Source of the DNA: Symbiodinium natans
Taxonomy: Eukaryota > Sar > Dinophyceae > Suessiales > Symbiodiniaceae
Reading direction: 5' to 3'
Assembly: GCA_905221605.1 (NCBI GenBank)
Contig: CAJNDS010002746.1
Coordinates: 614,389 to 678,388, forward strand
Length of the DNA stretch: 64,000 nt
The notes under the pieces were generated by a model, which worked only from the letters and a program-made list of their open reading frames with translations, did not search any database and was not told the DNA's origin. Position numbers and translations under genes: made by a program. How positions within the stretch are numbered: position 1 is the first letter of the stretch; each line of letters opens with the position of its first letter. Below are positions 47,393-56,985 of this stretch, piece after piece.

Positions 47393-47628
47393 CGGCCTAA
47401 ACCCTATACCCCTAAGCCTAAACCTTAAACCCCAAACCCTAAGCCCTGAGCCCCAAACCCTAAACCCAAGAACTGAAAGAGCCCCTGCAAACAGCCGCTG
47501 GGGCCCCGCGCAAGGAACCACTCCTGCACAAGCCTCGCCTTGGTTTCGACATGTGTAGGCGTGGGGGTTTAGGGTTTAGGGCTTAGGGTGTAGGGTTTAG
47601 GGTTTAGGGCTACTACTTGCTTGTTAAG

Positions 47629-47793
47629 AACCCCCAACAAAATCGCCAAAAAAAGAAGAACAATCTTCCTTGTAAGGTAATATAGGGTTTATTGTCTGTT
47701 ATTTTTTGGGAGGCTTCTTGAGCAAATAGTAGTTCAGGGAGGACTAAGGGTCGAGGGCCCATGTACCCATGTAGCAGATACTTGTGCCTTCAG
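47629..47793 (+). CDS. Two exons joined by a repeat-poor 66-bp intron
   Basis: Exon 47629-47671 (GTTAAG; NPQQNRQKKKNNLP plus one base; donor gtaagg). Intron 47672-47737 ends AGTTCAG. Exon 47738-47793 reads W-RTKGRGPMYPCSRYLCLQ. Phase 1 matches. This is a conventional GT-AG intron without telomeric repeats. Confidence 0.6.
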
Positions 47794-47906
47794 GGGGGTT
47801 CCTATATAGTAGCTTTATGGACATTCTGGTTTAGGATGTGGCCCTAAACCCTAAACCCAAATCCCTAAACCCAAAACCCTAAACCCCATAACCTGGGGTG
47901 CCCACA

Positions 47907-47955
47907 GAACAGCTGCTGCGTGGTGCGCAGGAGCAGGAGCTGCAACCTTGCTGTT
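47907..47955 (+). CDS. Internal exon (QLLRGAQEQELQPC)
   Basis: Plus strand: TGCCCACAG acceptor, phase 1, QLLRGAQEQELQPC. Inverted telomeric flanks. Confidence 0.5.
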
Positions 47956-48198
47956 TAGGGTTTAGGGTTTAGGGTTTAGGGTTTAGGGTTTAGGGTTTAG
48001 GGTTTGGGGGGGGTAGGGGGGGGGGCAACAGGCACAACACCCACCAGCAGTGAAACCAGATGATGAAAAGTCGAGATCCTCTGTAAGCTTGTGCGAGCCG
48101 ATGTGATGTGAGTCAGAAGTGGCCACATAGCTCCACCATCCTCCTTCCGGATGCCGGCTTGCGTGCTTGGTTGCGTCAAGCTAGACCCTAGCCCTTTT

Positions 48199-48199
<1 letters not shown>

Positions 48200-48230
<31 letters not shown>

Positions 48231-48235
48231 AGATG
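48200..48235. repeat. GA microsatellite
   Basis: (GA)n with GAGC variation; creates Ser-Leu repeat ORFs that are not real. Confidence 0.9.
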
Positions 48236-48239
48236 AAGC

Positions 48240-48470
48240 AACACAAAACACCATCCTTCCCTGCCTTCTTCAGAAAGTTGCCACCCAAAAGCGCAACAGT
48301 TTCTTCGAAATTGTAGGATGCGTATTGAGACATTTGCCAGGCTTCCCAGGAACTGGGAACGCAGATTTTCGTGGAACTCTTTGAGTTCGTAAGCTCGCAG
48401 ACTTTACCTGTAAGCCACAGTTTGTGACGGGTGCCTGCGGGAACCATGAATGCTTCACATGTCAAAGAGC
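48240..48470. CDS. Coding-like region open on both strands
   Basis: Plus: a strong acceptor (CTGCCTTCTTCAG) then KVATQKRNSFFEIVGCVLRH to a TGA; alternatively, after TTTGCCAG, ASQELGTQIFVELFEF and gtaagc. Minus: 94-codon ORF starting MTCEAFMVPAGTRHKLWLTG. No telomeric repeats inside. Strand cannot be decided by eye. Confidence 0.45.
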
Positions 48471-48659
48471 ATTTTTATGGTCTAAGCCATCAAGCCTTAC
48501 TTCTCATGTCTTACAAAATCTAGTGAGTTCACATACAGTGTGCACATATACGGTTTGGCCCTCGTGGTGACGTCAGTGTTGCGCACTGTGCTGTCGGCCT
48601 TGCGTGATTGCAGAATCTAAAGCATCACGGCATCTAAACTTCAAACCCCCGGCCCTAAA

Positions 48660-48725
48660 CCCTAGACCCATGGAGTGGCTGCGCCCCTTCTGAGGGTCTG
48701 AGATGCTGATGTACGGCATAGACGC
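48660..48725 (-). CDS. Possible exon (minus)
   Basis: Minus strand after GGTGACAG: VYAVHQHLRPSEGAQPLHGS in one frame or SMPYISISDPQKGRSHSM in another. Confidence 0.35.
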
Positions 48726-48854
48726 TGTCACCCGGTAACGGAATCCGATTTTGGAAAGATGCCCAGGAGAAGTGTGGGAGAGGGGGGGGGAGGTAGGGCT
48801 TAGGATTTAGGGTTTAGGGTTTAGGGTTCAGGGACTTGTCTTTGATGCTTCCAG

Positions 48855-48914
48855 GGCTTTGTGCGGGATGCCAAAGTTCTACGAGCCCAGCTGCGCCCCG
48901 AATCCACGGCTTAG
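48855..48914 (+). CDS. C-terminal exon (GFVRDAKVLRAQLRPESTA, TAG)
   Basis: Plus strand: GATGCTTCCAG|GGC acceptor, 19 codons and TAG. Good composition. Confidence 0.55.
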   Translation, partial: GFVRDAKVLRAQLRPESTA

Positions 48915-48924
48915 TATATGAGGG

Positions 48925-49025
48925 GGTACTACCCAAAGGCTCCAATGTAGTTCCTTTTTGGATTAGTTACGATTCTAGTATACTACCCCAAAAAGGTACT
49001 ACATAGGAGCCTTAGGGTAAGTACC
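48925..49025. mobile_element. Fold-back element with gtacttaccc ends
   Basis: 'gggtactacccaaaggctcc' on the left is mirrored by 'ggagccttagggtaagtacc' on the right. On the minus strand, gtactt at its right end follows an open segment (GVQLMGLEFRFEGFGVEDVQ), so it may start an intron there. Confidence 0.65.
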
Positions 49026-49324
49026 TGTTGGAGTGTTGGACATCTTCAACCCCAAAGCCCTCAAACCTAAACTCCAAACCCATAAGCTGAACCCCGGCAA
49101 AAAACCCGATAACCCGTAAAACATTAACACCCAAAGCCCACGCCCTAAACCCCCAAGAACTCAAAGAGACCGAGCCCCCTGAACTCCAAATCCGCATGCC
49201 CCTCCCAAGCCTTCAGCCCCAAAAAGCCTTCAACTCCTAGACACCCGTAAAACATCAACCCCCCCCCAAGCCCTAAACCCCAAGACCCTACACCCCAAAC
49301 CCTAAACCCTAAACCCTAAACCCT

Positions 49325-49445
49325 AGACCCTGACCTAAAGCCTAAAGCCTAAAGCCTACAAGCCTACAAGCCTACAAGCCTACAAGCCTACAAGCCTAAA
49401 GCCTAAAGCCTAAAGCCTAAAGCCTAAAGCCTAAACCCTAACCCT
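49325..49445. repeat. AAGCCT variant array
   Basis: Tandem AAGCCTA and ACAAGCCTA units, another locally amplified heptamer-like variant, between CCCTAAA tracts. Confidence 0.9.
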
Positions 49446-49512
49446 AAACCCTAACCCTCAACCCTCAACCGTTTATCCCAAACCCTAAACGCTAAGCACA
49501 GGGCTCTGCCAG

Positions 49513-49579
49513 CCGCGAGGGCGGGAGAAGGAATTCCATGGAGTTGTGAAGGGAAAAGAGCTGGTGCCTGGTCTTCAAG
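49513..49579 (+). CDS. Internal exon (PRGREKEFHGVVKGKELVPG...)
   Basis: Plus strand: GCTCTGCCAG acceptor, 22 codons PRGREKEFHGVVKGKELVPG then LQ. Inverted telomeric flanks. Confidence 0.55.
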
Positions 49580-49737
49580 GGGGGTTTAGGGTTTAGGCTT
49601 TGGGGTTTAGGGTTTAGGGTTTCGGGTTGAATGATTTCACGGTTTTATGTTTTATGGACTTTGGCTTTCGCGCTTGGGGATTCAGTTCAGGGCTTCCAGG
49701 TAGGGTTCAGGGTTTAGGGTTTAGGATTTATGGTCCA

Positions 49738-50030
49738 TATACCTTCGTCGGCATTATGTAGGAGTAGAGGGTATATGACCCCATTTTTTTGGGTTCCTTT
49801 GGTCCTCAAAGATTACGGGCTGGTAAGGAGAGCGATGTCACACCCTTCCTAGTTCGAGACACAAGTTACACGAGTGTACTCCGGGAATGGTTCAGGATTT
49901 TTGGAAGATCCGAATCTCAAAGCGCCCCACGAGGAGCAAATGAACCCCTGTTTAGTGCTTAAGGTTTAGGGTTTAGGGTCATGTACCCTATACTACTACA
50001 ATCTCCATAAAAGGTGTATATATATGTATA
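49738..50030. mobile_element. Fold-back element family G arms around an exon
   Basis: 'gagggtatatgacc' (about 49774) and 'gggtcatgtaccct' (about 49976) are inverted, as are 'tttggtcctc' (49798) and 'ggttcatttggtcc' (50070). Relatives at 52.9 and 59.5 kb. The exon 49812-49962 lies between them. Confidence 0.5.
49812..49962 (+). CDS. C-terminal exon, 49 codons
   Basis: Plus strand: GTCCTCAAAG acceptor, LRAGKESDVTPFLVRDTSYT then SVLREWFRIFGRSESQSAPR and a short tail to TAA. The acceptor lies at the edge of a family G arm. Strong composition. Confidence 0.6.
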
Positions 50031-50048
50031 TATATATATATATGCATG
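50030..50048. repeat. TA microsatellite
   Basis: Short (TA)n, part of the family G element's core. Confidence 0.8.
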
Positions 50049-50089
50049 TGTAAAACATAAACTCGTTAAGGTTCATTTGGTCCCCACGA

Positions 50090-50200
50090 AACCCCACTGT
50101 CAGCCTCTGTTCCACGCGCAGAGACTGGAGCCACGTGGCATCCCCGCGGATCATCTGCAGGCCCTGCGGCGCCCCGGAGGGGATTTTGTCTGGGGCTTAA
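50090..50200 (+). CDS. Exon (…QRLEPRGIPADHLQALRRPG)
   Basis: Plus strand: open QPLFHAQRLEPRGIPADHLQ then ALRRPGGDFVWGL; GCGCAG at 50119 is a possible acceptor. Ends in CCCTAAA. Confidence 0.5.
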   Translation, partial: NPTVSLCSTRRDWSHVASPRIICRPCGAPEGILSGA

Positions 50201-50461
50201 CCCTAAACCCTAAAGCCTAAAGCCTAAACCCTAAGGTTTATCTAAAGTTTATTTAGGGCTTTATATGGGGTTCATAGGATTGGATTTTAGGGTCTAGGGT
50301 TCTATAGGTTTAGGGTATTAGGGTTGAAGGTCCTCCCAGACCTCTCCCCACCTCCCCCCGACCCCCCCCCCCCTCCCTCCACCCCAAGGAAGCTGAGGGG
50401 TTTGGCTTTAGGCTTTCTGGTTTAGTGTTTGGGCTGCTAGCGCAGGATTCGAGATCTGCAG

Positions 50462-50523
50462 CTCAAGTTGTGTCCAAGATGTTCTACGAATGAGCAAGTG
50501 AAGCATTGCTGTTTAGGGAGCGA
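50462..50523 (+). CDS. Exon with zinc-ribbon-like cysteines
   Basis: Plus strand: GATCTGCAG acceptor, LKLCPRCSTNEQVKHCCLGS, E and TGA. CPRC with HCC downstream suggests a small metal-binding motif; inference only. The 3' half is duplicated at 50618. Confidence 0.45.
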
Positions 50524-50752
50524 GTGAAGCCCAAAGCCTCCTATATCACTTAACTAAGGAATGTACCTTGAATTAGAATAGCATCCTTAATCTTTTGAGG
50601 TAGATTCCTTAATTAAGGATGTTCTACGCATGAGCAAGTGAAGCATTGCTGTTTAGGGAGCGAGTGAAGAGCCTCCTATATCACTTAATTAAGGAATGTA
50701 CCTTAAATTAGAATAGCATCCTTAATCTTTTAAGGTAGATTCCTTAATTTAA
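50478..50752. repeat. Tandem duplication of exon part plus family D element
   Basis: The segment from 'gatgttctac' through 'attccttaatt' occurs twice (about 50478-50617 and 50618-50752) with few differences. Each copy holds exon-like sequence and a TTAATTAAGG fold-back element. Confidence 0.85.
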
Positions 50753-50882
50753 CACCTGTAGGGTTTGGGGGTTTAGGGGTTTAGGGAATTAGGGTAACAC
50801 CTTTAGGGTTTAGGGTTTAGGGCTGACCCTCGATTAACAACGCCACGCCATGAAAAGCCAAGTTAAACCCTCCGCCATGCAG

Positions 50883-51062
50883 CCTTGGAAGTTGGGGCGT
50901 ATGGCTCCGACGTTTATGGCTTGAGGGCTTGGGGGTGCTGGGCTTTGGGGGCTCCGGGTTCGAAAACAAAGCGCTTTCCAACAGACGGGCCAGCTTTCAC
51001 GGATGACTTTAGAGGGGTCCTGGAAGATGTTCAGCAGGGGCTCGCCCCAGCCGGTCTTGACC
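50883..51062 (+). CDS. Exon of 60 codons
   Basis: Plus strand: GCCATGCAG acceptor (phase 1), LEVGAYGSDVYGLRAWGCWA, then FPTDGPAFTDDFRGVLEDVQ and QGLAPAGLDP. One of the longest open exons; no stop before the repeats. Confidence 0.5.
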
Positions 51063-51135
51063 CTAAACCCTAAAGCCTACACCCGAGACTTGCAAAACCC
51101 TAACCCCCGACACGATCAAGAGGCCCACTTGGAGG

Positions 51136-51370
51136 TTCAACGTCGTTTTTCACCAACTTGCAAGACCCTTCAGCACCACTCAATGGGGTTAAACTTGGGG
51201 TGTATCAGTGCAGTCAGAATTGGGTTAGTAACTAGGATGGCCCTTAAAATCCCCCTGAACAGTATTCCTGAAATTTCTTGAACATGATCCTCTTAACCCA
51301 AGAAGGGAAGATATAACAAAATACCCAGGGCCTACCGAGGAAGTAGCATGAACCTCCAAGTACATGCATG
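51136..51370. mobile_element. Family A element, long copy
   Basis: Starts 'acttggaggttcaac' and ends 'catgaacctccaagta'. The sequence after its end ('catgccacagc...gaccc') is repeated after a second family A end at about 51490-51520. Confidence 0.6.
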
Positions 51371-51527
51371 CCACAGCAAAGACCCAAAAATAGTAGGATT
51401 CCCTTATAATCATGAGCCCCAAATAATGTACGGAACCCTAAACCCTTAATATCCCCCATAAAGGAACCCCGAATATCGTAAACCCATCATGAACCTTTAA
51501 GTACATGCCACAGCTTTTTGGGTCTTT

Positions 51528-51650
51528 AAGGGAGGGGGGTGCAGGGGGGATATGTAATTCAAGGTTTTTCTAGTACCCCCTACTACTCCCTAAGGCTCCC
51601 TAAGCTCCCCTAAGGTTCCCTAAGTACCTACCGCCCTTGAAACCCCCTTC
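51528..51650 (+). repeat. Dispersed element family E, copy 3
   Basis: 'actccctaaggctccctaag' core as at 1191 and (inverted) 9581. Confidence 0.6.
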
Positions 51651-51694
51651 CTCAAGAACCCTAGAAACCCTAAACCCTAAACCCTAAACCCTAA

Positions 51695-51775
51695 ACAGCA
51701 GTGTGCCTGGGGTGTGATTCTCGGCCGCTCCGCGAGCGAGGCAAGGACAAACAGCTCGCCCAGCTCTCCCTGGTA
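51695..51775. CDS. Exon, strand unresolved, good borders on both strands
   Basis: Minus: CCTACCAG|GGA then GELGELFVLASLAERPRITP and a GC donor. Plus: LRERGKDKQLAQLSL and gtaggt. Inverted telomeric flank on the left. Confidence 0.45.
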
Positions 51776-51920
51776 GGTGCTCTTGGGGAACAACTCTGAA
51801 AACCCTGGACCTTAAACCTTCATTAAACCCTAAACCCTGAAACCCGAAGAGGGTTGAGTATACTTAGTACTTGAAGGATACTTAGAGGGGGTTTGGGGCA
51901 TTATCCTTAGAACTTGGCAG

Positions 51921-51988
51921 GTGCACATCTGCTCTTGGAACAGCTGCAGCAACAGGGTTTGGGGCATTCTGGCCCCTATAAAGCTTGA
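51921..51988 (+). CDS. C-terminal exon (AHLLLEQLQQQGLGHSGPYK...)
   Basis: Plus strand: ACTTGGCAG|GT (phase 1), AHLLLEQLQQQGLGHSGPYK, A and TGA. Phase 0 is also open. Confidence 0.5.
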
Positions 51989-52111
51989 AAGGGTTTAGGG
52001 GTTAGGGTTTGAAAGGTTATGTAGGGTTTTAGGGTTCGAAGTTTAGGATTTAGGGCTTAGGGTTCAGGGTTTGGGGTTTAGGGTTTAGGGGTACTCATCT
52101 GCTCAGCGCAG

Positions 52112-52260
52112 AACTCGGGTTTGGGGTCAGCTTTGGCTTATTCCGGCCATCGTAAGACTTGATGCGCGCTTGATTGCCATTACAGAATCAGGGGGTCAAG
52201 GGTTCAGGGCAGCACTTGGTCTGCCAAGACTCTTTGGGCCTCTTCTTGAGTCACCCTAAT
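52112..52260 (+). CDS. Exon with GTAAGA donor, then an ambiguous island
   Basis: 52112-52151: GCGCAG, LGFGVSFGLFRP, donor gtaaga. 52186-52255 is open on plus (after CATTACAG) and on minus (TQEEAQRVLADQVLP and stop). Confidence 0.4.
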
Positions 52261-52342
52261 CCCTAAATCCTAAACCCTAAACCCTAAACACTAAACCCTC
52301 TTGCGGCGTAGCAGACACTCCAGCCCAAACTTGAGTGTTCAG

Positions 52343-52416
52343 GCTTCCTGACTCTGACAAGCTTCAATCTCTGCCTGGAAGACATCTGGAAGAAGCACTG
52401 TCTTTGCCGTTGCAAA
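52343..52416 (+). CDS. Internal exon (FLTLTSFNLCLEDIWKKHCL...)
   Basis: Plus strand: GTGTTCAG|GC (phase 1), FLTLTSFNLCLEDIWKKHCL then CRCK. Another plus frame is open. Confidence 0.45.
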
Positions 52417-52689
52417 GGGTTTAGGGTTTATAGGATTTAGGTTTGGGGTTTGTAGGGTTTAGGGTTTAGGGTTTAGGGTTTAGGGTTTCGGGTTTAGGAT
52501 TAAGCTTCAAAGTCCCTATCACTGTGTCGCTGCGTCTATCCCTCACTCGCTCTCACCATACAACCGTGCCAGCGTAAAGCCGAACACCGTAGGCGGGAAC
52601 CCGAACCCTTCAGTTACTTTCCTAAGGCAGTTCATACCTTGTCTAGACCCAGGAGTAAGCGAGGAATTAAAAATTTGGTTTTAAGGGGA

Positions 52690-52790
52690 CAATATGCTTT
52701 TAACCGAACGATTCGGGTCTAGCGCCACGAAACGGCCTCTAAGAGGACGAAGCGCGGAAAAGGCCTCAGCAGCCTCGCGAGGGCAAAGGG
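52690..52790 (-). CDS. Possible C-terminal exon (minus)
   Basis: Minus strand after TCGCGAG|GCT: AAEAFSALRPLRGRFVALDP then NRSVKSILSP and TAA. The plus strand is briefly open. Confidence 0.35.
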
Positions 52791-53140
52791 GCTACTGTAG
52801 GGCTTAAGTCTCAGTGTCTAGGGTTTAGGGTTTAGGACTGACGACATCCAACTGGATGTGAAAACACACACTAATTTACCTTGAGGACCAAATGAACACA
52901 ACAGTGGGGGTCATGTACCCTATTACGTCTATAATCCCTCTTAAGGTATATGGAATAGAAACCTTTTTAGGGTGCAGTTGGTTCCCAAGGTACTAACAGG
53001 AGTAACAACAAGGTGTCTAAGGTTTGGGGTTCAAGTAAGGGCTCTGCTACATTATCCTTAGGTCTTATTGTTGGGGGGGGGGGGGGGGGCAACCTAACCT
53101 AAACCCGGGTGTTACTACGTGGTTCTTCAATGTTCTTCAG

Positions 53141-53189
53141 AGGGGCAAAACTTCTATTTCCCCTAAACATACCCGCTTCAAGGACATTG
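53141..53189 (+). CDS. Internal exon with GT-AG borders (RGKTSISPKHTRFKDI)
   Basis: Plus strand: AATGTTCTTCAG acceptor, 16 codons RGKTSISPKHTRFKDI plus one base, then gtaggg. A short further plus exon may lie at 53321-53345 (RTVIHLA). Confidence 0.6.
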
Positions 53190-53333
53190 GTAGGGAAGTA
53201 GAGATTTCCAAATTTCCAACAAACACCAAGGTCGTCTCTTGAAAACACCCTGGGCCTTAGGGTTTAGGGTTTAGGGTTTAAACTCGTTTGGGGGCTTGGG
53301 GGGTTTACATCCATCTTCAGAGAGGACAGTGAT

Positions 53334-53561
53334 TCATCTGGCAGGTTGCCCGAGTTTAGGGTTTAGGGTTAAGGGTTTAGGGGTTTCTAAACTCGGGTCC
53401 CTTTTATGTACTGCACACGAGCCCTCATGCCTTGCTTCGGCAATATATAATGCAGAAACTTGCCAAATAGGGGCCATGAAATGAAACAACCCTTCTGCTT
53501 TACTGCACGAGCTAGTTGCTGGTCGCCACAGAGAAAAAAAACATGCTTTTATCCCCTTCAA
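53334..53561 (-). CDS. Overlapping minus-strand ORF, 75 codons
   Basis: Minus strand frame with SKAEGLFHFMAPIWQVSALY; overlaps the terminal exon below in a different frame. It may be an alternative exon or continuation after a donor near 53520. Confidence 0.35.
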   Translation of the reverse strand: MKGIKACFFSLWRPATSSCSKAEGLFHFMAPIWQVSALYIAEARHEGSCAVHKRDPSLETPKPLTLNPKLGQPAR

Positions 53562-54415
53562 TGAACGTACTTTGCCACAGGGGACATCCTACAACTAAAG
53601 CCTCTCCCTCCTTCCCTCCGAAACCCTGCCGAAGCCCCACCCCACACGACCCACGACGCCTCCGGAGGCCGCTTTCATTGGGAAAGCTCCGATCGCCTAC
53701 CACCTCACAAGGCTTCAGGGCTTGTAATTTCGCGTTTCGGGAGCCGAAAACGACTTAGGGCTGTTGCTTATAGGGTTTTCGGCCTGAAGGAATAGAGTCT
53801 TGGTTCAAATCCTTACCTCCAAGCCCAAACCCTAAACTCTGAAACCGAAAATTCCCCTTACCGGTGGGTCCCGGCGCATGCAACCTACGAATACAACCCC
53901 TTGCATATGTTTTCCAGTGAGGGTTCGAAGCAAACCATGGAGCTCCTCTAGGGCTTCCTAAATGATGGGATCAGCCCTAGAGCCTTTAGCCTTGGCAGCC
54001 CAGAAACCAAACTTTAATAAGGTTTAGGGTTTAGGGTCTAGGGTCTCTAGGGGATAGGGTTTATAGGGTTCAGGGTTTATAGGGTTTAGGGTTTATAGGG
54101 TTTAGGGGTACCACCTTTTTTGGGTCTTACTTTAGAGAACCTTGAACCCAAAAGACGGGCAAAGGGTACCACGCTACCATGAAACCCTGCAAAGCCCCAA
54201 ACCTTAAACATAAACGCAGGGCACACGAGGGTGCGTCCTACCTTAAACATCCCTAAGCCTAACCCTAAACCCTAACCCTAAACCCTAAACCTTAAACCCT
54301 AAACCCTAAACCCTAAACCTCCCTAAGCCAAACCTACCGTCGGGAGCCCATTCCTTCGAAAGAGGGGGGCTCCCGACAAGCCCGTGCCAAAGGCGGAGGC
54401 CTTCAGGCCGCCATG
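53512..54415 (-). CDS. Minus-strand gene 3' part, three exons
   Basis: Exon 54338-54415 (GGACCAG; HGGLKASAFGTGLSGAPLFR...; donor gtaggt). Exon 53862-53947 (GCCCTAG; ELHGLLRTLTGKHMQGVVFV...; donor gtaagg). Terminal exon 53512-53703 (TTGTGAG|GTG; VVGDRSFPNESGLRRRRGSC... ending FFFSVATSN and TAG). The last junction is in phase 0. The first junction needs one base, so a small exon is missing between 53948 and 54337. Family unknown; glycine-rich middle. Confidence 0.6.
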
Positions 54416-54582
54416 CTGGTCCTTAGGGTTTAGGGTTTAGGGTTTGAGGTTTAGGGTTTAGGGTCAAGGGTTTAGGGTTTGGGGTTTGGGGTTTAGGGTT
54501 TGGGGTTTGGGGTTTAGGGTTAGCGCTTAGGAGGGCTGAGATGGCTCTGAGTTGGGAATTTGAGACTTTGGGAATTAGATAG

Positions 54583-55076
54583 CGCGAAAACCAACTTCAA
54601 TGATTCCCTGTCAAGAGCAGGTAAGCAAGTAAGCCATTTAGGGTTCATGGTTTAGGCTTTAGGGTGGCTTGGAGTAGGTCAGTCACATCCGATGGGATTC
54701 TCGCCGTAAGAGCCCTAAGCCCTGAGCCCTAAATCCCTCCCTAAACTCTTACACCCTCAAACCCGAAACCGTTAGGCCTCGACCCCACACCCCTAAGCCT
54801 TAATCCTTAAACCCTGAACCCCAGCTCCCCAAACCCTTGAAGCCTGCCCTTATTCCCTGAACCCTGAATCCCCACACGCCAAACCTCTACACCCGCAAAC
54901 CTGCTGGTTCTTAGTGGGGATCCCCTCGTTCCAGATTTCGAACCAGCAAATCAACCCCGAACACTTTAAACCCTAAACCCTAAACCCTAATTGCCCTGCA
55001 AAGCGTCACAACAGAGGCCGCCAGAGAGGTCGGTGAAGGTCAAACCGAGGCGGGGGAACTCGACCTGTGGAGTTAG
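54583..55076 (+). CDS. Plus-strand gene 3' end, three exons
   Basis: Exon 54583-54620 (TAGATAG; AKTNFNDSLSRA; donor gtaagc). Exon 54678-54705 (GGAGTAG|GT; QSHPMGFS; donor gtaaga). Terminal exon 55004-55076 (GCAAAG; VTTEAAREVGEGQTEAGELD... LWS and TAG). Phases 1, 2 and 1-base join cleanly. A spare acceptor at 54924 could add an exon. The first intron is only 57 bp. Confidence 0.6.
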
Positions 55077-55203
55077 GGGCTAGGGTTTAGGGTTTGGCCT
55101 TTGGGGTGTTTAGGGTTCCTTACAATTATTGTCCACTTTCAGCAAATGTTTTTCCTAGGGTGTCTTAGGTTTTACTTTTTCCGGGTTTTTTGGGGTTACA
55201 CAG

Positions 55204-55278
55204 AGCTTCGGTTCTACGGCTTCTAGCGCTCTTGGAGACGGGATCCCAGCAGCTGGGGCTCAGACGACTTGGGATTTG
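55204..55278 (+). CDS. Internal exon (SFGSTASSALGDGIPAAGAQ...)
   Basis: Plus strand: GTTACACAG acceptor, SFGSTASSALGDGIPAAGAQ then TTWD. Low-complexity Ser/Ala; donor unclear. Confidence 0.45.
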
Positions 55279-55713
55279 GGGTTTGGGGGTTAGACGCTAG
55301 GGTTTACGGTTTATATAGGGTGTAAGGTTTGGGGTTTAGGGTTTTAGGGTTTAGGGGGTTTAGGGCTTCGGGCGAGTTATGGTTTGGGGTGTCGGGTTTG
55401 GGGCTAGGCTGGAAAGAGACCTGAACCCTAAAATCCTACAATCCCAAAATACCTCCAAACCCCAAATAAAAAACCAAACATCCTACACCCGAAGCCCCAG
55501 AAACCCTGAAACCCCTGAAAGACTAAACCCCAAACCCTAAAGCCTAGGCAGCCTAAACCCTAAACCCTAAACCCTAAACCCTATACCGTAAACCGTAAAC
55601 CGTAAACCCTAAACCCTAAACCCTAAACCCTAAACCCTAAACCCTAAACCCTAACCCTAAACCCTAAACCCCAAACCCTGAAAGCTCACCTCCTGGAACC
55701 TTAAAACTTGAAG

Positions 55714-55800
55714 CCCACAATGAGGAGGACTGGTTGCCCAAGCTAGCCCAAGATAGGACCCTCACAACTCTACTTGAAAATCGAAGCCCTATATCAGCCC
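55714..55800 (+). CDS. Internal exon (HNEEDWLPKLAQDRTLTTLL...)
   Basis: Plus strand: AACTTGAAG acceptor (phase 1), HNEEDWLPKLAQDRTLTTLL then ENRSPISA. Strong composition. Confidence 0.55.
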
Positions 55801-55885
55801 TAAACCCTAAACCCTAAACCCTAAACCCTAAATCCTAAACCCTAGCCCTAAACCCTAAACCCAACCCTAAACCCTAAACCCCAAA

Positions 55886-55922
55886 CCCCTGCCAGGGCCG
55901 CGGCCCGAGCCACCTTTGCCTG
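55886..55922 (-). CDS. Short exon (AKVARAAALA)
   Basis: Minus strand: AATGCAG|GCA, AKVARAAALAG. Inverted telomeric flanks; the plus strand is open too. Confidence 0.35.
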
Positions 55923-56173
55923 CATTTAGGGTTTAAGGTTTGGGGGGGGGGGGGGGGGGGGGGGGTAGGGTTTAGGGGAGTTTACTGGCTTGGGGTTTAG
56001 GGTTTGGGGATCAGGGCTTAGGGTTTGGAGTTCAGGGGTTAGGGTTTGCGGTTTAGGGGTTGGGGACTAGGGGTTAGGGTTTAGGATATACAGGTAGAAG
56101 CTCTAAAGTCTTTCAGGATTGGAGTTTGGGGTTTAGAGTTAGGGTTTGGGGTTTAGGGCTTCCGGATGTTCAG

Positions 56174-56242
56174 AGGTTTCCGGGGTTTAGCTGCTTTGTT
56201 GCATCTACGGTCTCTTCAAGAGGACCAAAAGATACAAGTCAA
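56174..56242 (+). CDS. Internal exon (GFRGLAALLHLRSLQEDQKI...)
   Basis: Plus strand: ATGTTCAG acceptor, GFRGLAALLHLRSLQEDQKI then QVK into CCCTAAA. Confidence 0.5.
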
Positions 56243-56295
56243 ACCCTAAACCCTAAACCCTTAACCCTAAACACAAAACCCCAAACCCCTCAAAC

Positions 56296-56599
56296 TGCTT
56301 GGCACAGAGGCAGAAAGTTCCCCTAAGGACTTGAGAAACGTTCCAAGAGGGAGCTTGAGATCCAGCAGCCGATGTTTGCTACTCTTCACACGATAAGCCG
56401 TAAACGAACGAGGATATATATATATATATATGTATATATAATATTCTTGAATAAGCCATGAACGTTGCAATGGGGGACATCCCGGCGTAGACGAACACAC
56501 AAGCAGACCCGCAACGAGTGAGCCTTCTGTGTGTCCAAGATTTCCCCGTTGACCACCTGCTCCACTGCAGCCCGGGGATTTAACAAAGCCAAGAGCATC
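56296..56599 (-). CDS. Two minus-strand exons with canonical borders
   Basis: Exon 56509-56599: TTTTGTACACTCAG|G, MLLALLNPRAAVEQVVNGEI then LDTQKAHSLR, donor gtctgc. Exon 56296-56383: TGTGAAG, SSKHRLLDLKLPLGTFLKSL then GELSASVPS, donor gtttga. Phase 0 is kept. The intron contains a TA microsatellite (about 56413-56440) and no telomeric repeats. Confidence 0.6.
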
Positions 56600-56673
56600 C
56601 TGAGTGTACAAAAGAGATAACACTGCGCGTTGGGCCCTTAAACCCTAGACCCTAAACAAACCCTAAACCTTGG

Positions 56674-56782
56674 CATGTTCCCCCTTGGACTAAGAGTCCT
56701 TGATAGGGACTAAATTACGGATTAAAATAAGGGGGTACTATAGTCCCTGCTAAAGACTGTTTGTATAGGGGGAACATCCCAA
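56674..56782. mobile_element. Fold-back element
   Basis: 'catgttcccccttgg' at the left is mirrored by 'atagggggaacatcc' at the right; internal 'ctttag/aagagt' arms also pair. Size about 105 bp. Confidence 0.65.
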
Positions 56783-56864
56783 CCTCAACCCCTACACCCC
56801 TAAACCCTTAACCCCTAAACCCCTAAACCACTAAACCCCTAAACCCCTAAACCCCTAAGCCCTG

Positions 56865-56985
56865 AACCAGGCAGATGGATCCGGCCCTTTGCACTAGCCT
56901 TTGTTCGCATAGAAAACAGTTGTTTCTGAGAGGGACCACCTGATAAGAGTCATCTTGCTACTGGCTCCTCCGTCTGACATGGGCT
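56865..56985. CDS. Exon, strand unresolved
   Basis: Plus: MDPALCTSLCSHRKQLFLRG and stop. Minus: DGGASSKMTLI between CATGTCAG and gtggtc. Confidence 0.35.

Noticed and set aside
48315-48342. A 28-bp GT-AG intron in the plus reading at 48.3 kb
   Set aside because: Too short, and the unspliced frame is open anyway.
52490-52800. rRNA or organelle RNA gene
   Set aside because: Local AT-rich phrases looked structured but I could match no conserved rRNA core.
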